Position numbers and translations under genes: made by a program. 64,000 bases of DNA from Marinomonas sp. SBI8L (GTDB lineage: Bacteria; Pseudomonadota; Gammaproteobacteria; Pseudomonadales; Marinomonadaceae). Under the pieces are notes generated by a model. That model made no database searches. It worked only from the letters and a program-made list of their open reading frames with translations, and was not told the DNA's origin. Below are positions 60,989-64,000 of the stretch, piece by piece (position 1 is the stretch's first letter; the number at the start of each line of letters is the position of its first letter). Location: positions 1 to 64,000 of the forward strand of contig NZ_JSEO01000009.1 of assembly GCF_001624705.1 (NCBI RefSeq). The letters are read 5' to 3'.

Positions 60989-61765
60989 GTGATATTGCAA
61001 CCTTTTCAAGTAATAGGGGCTTACCTTAAAGCTTTACCTATTCTACTTTCACCTGGATTAAGGCTATTTATTCTGGTGCCTTTACTAGCGAATATGGGCC
61101 TGATGGCTCTCTTATATATGGTCGCTTTTAGCTATTTTGGTGATTTAACCGCTTATTTAATGAGTTGGCTTCCTGATTGGCTTTCATTCTTAAGCTGGCT
61201 GTTTTACCTAGGTTTTAGCTTATTAAGTGCTATTAGTTTATTTTATGCGTTTTCTATTGGTGTCAACATTATCGCAGCGCCTTTCAACGGAATCTTGGCT
61301 GAAAAGGTAGAAGCTAGATTGTCGGGAGAGACAGTAGAGTCCGATTTAAATTTCCGTCAAGTTTGCCTTTTGATTAGCCAAAGCATAGTGCGAGAATTAC
61401 AAAAAATACTCTACTTTTTGCCTCGCTTTGTACTTTTGTTTATTCTGTCTATGATACCTGTGGTGAACATTATTACGCCTTTCTTATGGCTCTTGTTTGG
61501 CGCTTGGGTACTGGCAATACAATATATGGATTACTCGTTTGATAATAACCGAGTATCTTTTGCTGAAATGCGAGTAGGTTTAAGGCAGAAGCCTGTTTTA
61601 TGCTGGTCTTTTGGCTTCATAGTAATGCTCCTATTACCTATCCCGTTTGTTAATTTTGTGGTCATCCCGTTAGCTGTGGTGGCCTCTACCATTCTTTGGT
61701 TTGATTCATTTAAAGCAAGTTATTCAAAGAGTGATAGCCTTGCACAAGATTTTGGAAATAAATAA
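60989..61765 (+). CDS. cysZ: CysZ-type sulfate transporter / EI24-domain membrane protein
   Basis: A 258-aa polytopic membrane protein matching CysZ, a sulfate permease feeding cysteine synthesis. It starts (GTG 60989, GGA eight bases upstream) with MILQPFQVIGAYLKALPILL, and the family motif FSIGVNIIAAPFNGILAEKVE lies at about 88-108. Further hydrophobic stretches fall at about 30-50, 60-90, 145-180 and 205-230. Its stop directly abuts the start of a response-regulator gene, so the two are probably co-translated. That neighbour is unusual for cysZ. Confidence 0.85.
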   Translation: MILQPFQVIGAYLKALPILLSPGLRLFILVPLLANMGLMALLYMVAFSYFGDLTAYLMSWLPDWLSFLSWLFYLGFSLLSAISLFYAFSIGVNIIAAPFNGILAEKVEARLSGETVESDLNFRQVCLLISQSIVRELQKILYFLPRFVLLFILSMIPVVNIITPFLWLLFGAWVLAIQYMDYSFDNNRVSFAEMRVGLRQKPVLCWSFGFIVMLLLPIPFVNFVVIPLAVVASTILWFDSFKASYSKSDSLAQDFGNK

Positions 61766-62662
61766 ATGGCTATAAAAATTCTAGTTGTTGATGATGCTTC
61801 TTTTACTCGAGATTTGATTCGTCGCACCTTAAAAAAACATTTCCCATCAGCTCAGTTGGAAGAAGCCGTTAACGGACGAAAAGCTCAACAACTTATGAAT
61901 AAGGTCAAATTTGACATGATCTTATGTGATTGGGAAATGCCTGAAATGACAGGGCTTGAGTTACTTGATTGGTGCCGCCAGCAAGATAATTATAAAAAGG
62001 AAAATGTACCTTTTGTCATGATCACCAGCCGTGGTGATAAAGATCATGTGGTTGAAGCTGTTAAAACGGGCGTGACAGATTACCTAGGTAAACCTTTTTC
62101 CAGTGAGCAACTGGTAAATAAGATAGTGTCAGCGGCGAAAAAGCATAATTTAGACTCCGCTTTGATGGCCAAAGGGGCACGGGGTTCTGGTGCTGAAAAA
62201 GAAGTATTGGATAGCTTAACAAAAGCGGCAACAGGCTCTGGTACTAAAGGTATGACAAGCCATACTTCTGGTTCTTTAGATGTGCTACTAGGTGGGAAAA
62301 GTCCTAAAGCAGCGACTGTCACTAAACCTAAAATTACGCATCCTAAAGTCACGACCAAAGACGTTAAAGTGCCTAGCATGGTACGTTTTGCTGGTAAGCA
62401 GTTTAGAACTATGGTTATTCAGTTTAGCTGTACTGAAGCCAGTCTTTTGATTAAGAGTGATGATGTTATTCCAAGCGTATTGGATCAAGCTGTATTAGAT
62501 TTAGAATTCAAAGGTAAGGTAAACCGCCTGAATTATTATGTTCAAGGTGTGGCAACCACTGAGAAAAAACCAACCTCATCCTTTTTAACTGTGACATTAG
62601 GGTTAATTGATCAGGATGCAGAGAAAGAAAGCTTTATCAAAGCCTTGTTTGAAAGCTTGTAG
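61766..62662 (+). CDS. Response regulator with REC domain and unusual C-terminal domain
   Basis: A 298-aa protein. The N-terminal CheY-like receiver (about 3-125) keeps the acidic pair DD (9-10), acceptor Asp55 (LCDWEMPEMTG), Thr87 and Lys109, so it should be phosphorylatable. A Gly/Ser/Thr/Lys-rich linker (about 135-205) follows. A roughly 95-residue C-terminal domain beginning VPSMVRFAGKQFRTMVIQFS is strand-rich and PilZ-like in outline, but shows no RxxxR or D/NxSxxG c-di-GMP motif. No DNA-binding HTH is seen. It starts immediately after the cysZ stop. The cognate kinase is unknown. Confidence 0.8.
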   Translation: MAIKILVVDDASFTRDLIRRTLKKHFPSAQLEEAVNGRKAQQLMNKVKFDMILCDWEMPEMTGLELLDWCRQQDNYKKENVPFVMITSRGDKDHVVEAVKTGVTDYLGKPFSSEQLVNKIVSAAKKHNLDSALMAKGARGSGAEKEVLDSLTKAATGSGTKGMTSHTSGSLDVLLGGKSPKAATVTKPKITHPKVTTKDVKVPSMVRFAGKQFRTMVIQFSCTEASLLIKSDDVIPSVLDQAVLDLEFKGKVNRLNYYVQGVATTEKKPTSSFLTVTLGLIDQDAEKESFIKALFESL

Positions 62663-62712
62663 AAGGTGTTGAGCTTTAAGAGTTAGGCTGAGAGACGACT
62701 AGATAAAGAAAC

Positions 62713-62741
62713 AGTTAGCCCAAGCTATTTGGGCTAACTTA
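62713..62741. terminator. Hairpin between convergent response-regulator and phoR genes
   Basis: GTTAGCCC and GGGCTAAC form an 8-bp stem, extendable with AA/TT, around AAGCTATTT. Neither side has a strong T-run, so intrinsic termination is uncertain, but the position between convergent genes suggests a transcript end. Confidence 0.5.
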
Positions 62742-62747
62742 CAAGAT

Positions 62748-64000
62748 TTAAGAGGCGTCTTGATCTATGGTTTCCAATTCTGGTGGACTTGATTCTCTTA
62801 CCCGAGTACGAGGGAAGTGGCAGGAAAAAGTGCTACCAAAACCAAGCTGGCTACTAATATCTAACTTACTATCGTGATGGTGCAAGACATGCTTCACAAT
62901 AGAGAGGCCTAAACCTGTGCCAGCCGTATCTGATCCTCTTCCTTTATCCACCCTAAAGAAACGCTCTGTTAAACGAGGAATAAACCTAGGATCTATCCCT
63001 AAGCCATTATCCTGTACACAGAAAACACCACCTTCTTTATTTACTTGCCAGCTAATATCTATCTCGCCGCCATCAGGTGAGTATTTTAAAGCATTTACAA
63101 CGAGATTAGAGAAGGCACTATAAAGCTCACTGTAACTGCCGAAAATAGCACTTTCCTCATCTGCATCCCAACTTAAGAAGTGCTCGCTTGTGGAAAAGAC
63201 TTTTGCTGAATCACAAATTACTTGAATAAGGTCACTGACATTATGCCATTGGTCTGAATCTGCTCTTTGGTTACTCTCCAAGCGTGAAAGTAGAAGTAAG
63301 TCTTCAATCAGGAGCTCCATGCGATTAGATTGAGTACTCATATTCACCACGCCTTTTTGCATTCTCTCAGGCAAGGATTCCTTAAACATATCCAGTGTTT
63401 CTAGATAACCCTTGATCACAGTGAGAGGCGTTTTTAGCTCGTGTGAGGCATTGGCAACAAAGTCTTTACGCATTTGCTCAAGCAAGTGCAGACGCGTGAC
63501 ATCACGAACAAAAATGAGGTGGTCATTTTTTGAATAAAGCGTGGTTTGAAACTCTAAAAAAGTTCCTTCTTTAGCGGGTGATTGGATTACCAAAGGGTCA
63601 CCAAATCGCTTTTGGCTAAAGTAGCGGAAAAACTCAGGGGTACGAACAATATTAGTAAGAGGCTGGCTTCTATCTGTTGGTTTAACTAAGCCAAGTAAAT
63701 CTCCAGCAGAGGTGTTCCACCATTCTAGTCTGCCGGTGTTATCTGCCATGATAACGCCATCTTGTAATGCAGATGTTGAATCTTCAATTCTTGCTAGTGC
63801 TTGCTGCATGCGCTTTTTAGACTTTCTTTGCTTCTTTTGCAGTCGGTTAACTGCGTCAAAAACATCCCCCCAAATTCCAGAGGAATCCGGAGGTAGTGAG
63901 CGTCCAGAGCGGCGAATCCAGCTATGAAAGCGATAAAGTTCGTAATAATGCCAAGCTAACAGTCCTAAAGCATATATAAATAGTAAAGGGAAAGTTTGCT
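62748..64000 (-). CDS. phoR: Phosphate regulon sensor kinase PhoR (start beyond right edge)
   Basis: Histidine kinase that phosphorylates PhoB in low phosphate. The frame remains open to the right edge, so the gene is cut by the window; an internal Met at 63809 is not the true start. Upstream residues include a membrane stretch (LLFIYALGLLAWHYYELYR) and the PhoR-typical PPDSSGIWGDVFDAVNRLQ. These are followed by a PAS domain (DGVIMADNTGRLEWWN), HisKA with NASHELKTPLTVIKGYLE, N-box FSNLVVNALKYSPDG and G1/G2 VQDNGLGID and GTGLGLSIVKHVL. phoB is expected just outside the window. Confidence 0.94.
   Translation of the reverse strand, partial: QTFPLLFIYALGLLAWHYYELYRFHSWIRRSGRSLPPDSSGIWGDVFDAVNRLQKKQRKSKKRMQQALARIEDSTSALQDGVIMADNTGRLEWWNTSAGDLLGLVKPTDRSQPLTNIVRTPEFFRYFSQKRFGDPLVIQSPAKEGTFLEFQTTLYSKNDHLIFVRDVTRLHLLEQMRKDFVANASHELKTPLTVIKGYLETLDMFKESLPERMQKGVVNMSTQSNRMELLIEDLLLLSRLESNQRADSDQWHNVSDLIQVICDSAKVFSTSEHFLSWDADEESAIFGSYSELYSAFSNLVVNALKYSPDGGEIDISWQVNKEGGVFCVQDNGLGIDPRFIPRLTERFFRVDKGRGSDTAGTGLGLSIVKHVLHHHDSKLDISSQLGFGSTFSCHFPRTRVRESSPPELETIDQDAS

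Noticed and set aside
62748-63809. phoR starting at the internal ATG 63809
   Set aside because: The frame continues to the right edge with a membrane segment and PhoR-typical residues, so the gene is truncated by the window, not short.

Overview
The window is a chromosomal segment from a gammaproteobacterium, most likely a marine Oceanospirillales member close to Marinomonas. This rests on the gene order gyrB-recF-dnaN-dnaA | rpmH-rnpA-yidC-mnmE | mnmG-rsmG-parA-parB-atpIBEFHAGDC, the long gammaproteobacterial GyrB, the moderately AT-rich sequence, and accessory genes typical of marine heterotrophs (TRAP transporter, proline catabolism, oligopeptide uptake). The genus is an inference; no rRNA gene is present to fix it.

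Layout. Positions 1-127 are the end of an IS3-family element just downstream of gyrB. Positions 163-6463 hold the replication cluster dnaA-dnaN-recF-gyrB, read leftward. The dnaA-rpmH gap (6464-6994) carries many DnaA boxes. Rightward from there run rpmH, rnpA, yidC and mnmE, with yidD missing from its usual place. A second box-rich AT-rich gap (10876-11680) precedes mnmG, rsmG, parA, parB and the complete F1Fo ATP synthase operon, which ends at a strong terminator near 23350.

Positions 23376-34705 are a mixed region: a TrmB-like regulator, the Csd/TcdA tRNA-modification set, a MocR-type regulator that has lost its PLP lysine, a LysR regulator, a DUF1127 protein, a DsbA-family protein, an aromatic/aspartate aminotransferase, a small conserved-type protein and uvrD.

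Positions 34862-44375 hold an orphan TRAP solute-binding lipoprotein, a proline-catabolic locus in which the C-terminal domain of PutA is a separate gene, an AraC regulator, an ABM-domain protein, a quinone reductase-like protein and TRAP permease genes dctM/dctQ. Positions 44698-51458 are the pst-phoU phosphate operon behind a well-formed Pho box. phoR, cut by the right edge, belongs to the same regulon.

Positions 51583-54840 hold msrC and a signalling operon: a periplasmic molybdopterin-fold-like protein without a metal-ligand cysteine, a histidine kinase with a degenerate receiver, and a free HPt protein. Positions 55122-60705 are an oppABCDF operon. cysZ and an abutting response regulator with an unusual C-terminal domain follow, then phoR.

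The most notable observations are the split PutA, the kinase/HPt/molybdopterin-fold operon, the degenerate MocR protein, the two origin-like regions and the REC protein fused to an unfamiliar domain. I see no CRISPR array, tRNA, rRNA, prophage or obvious defence island.
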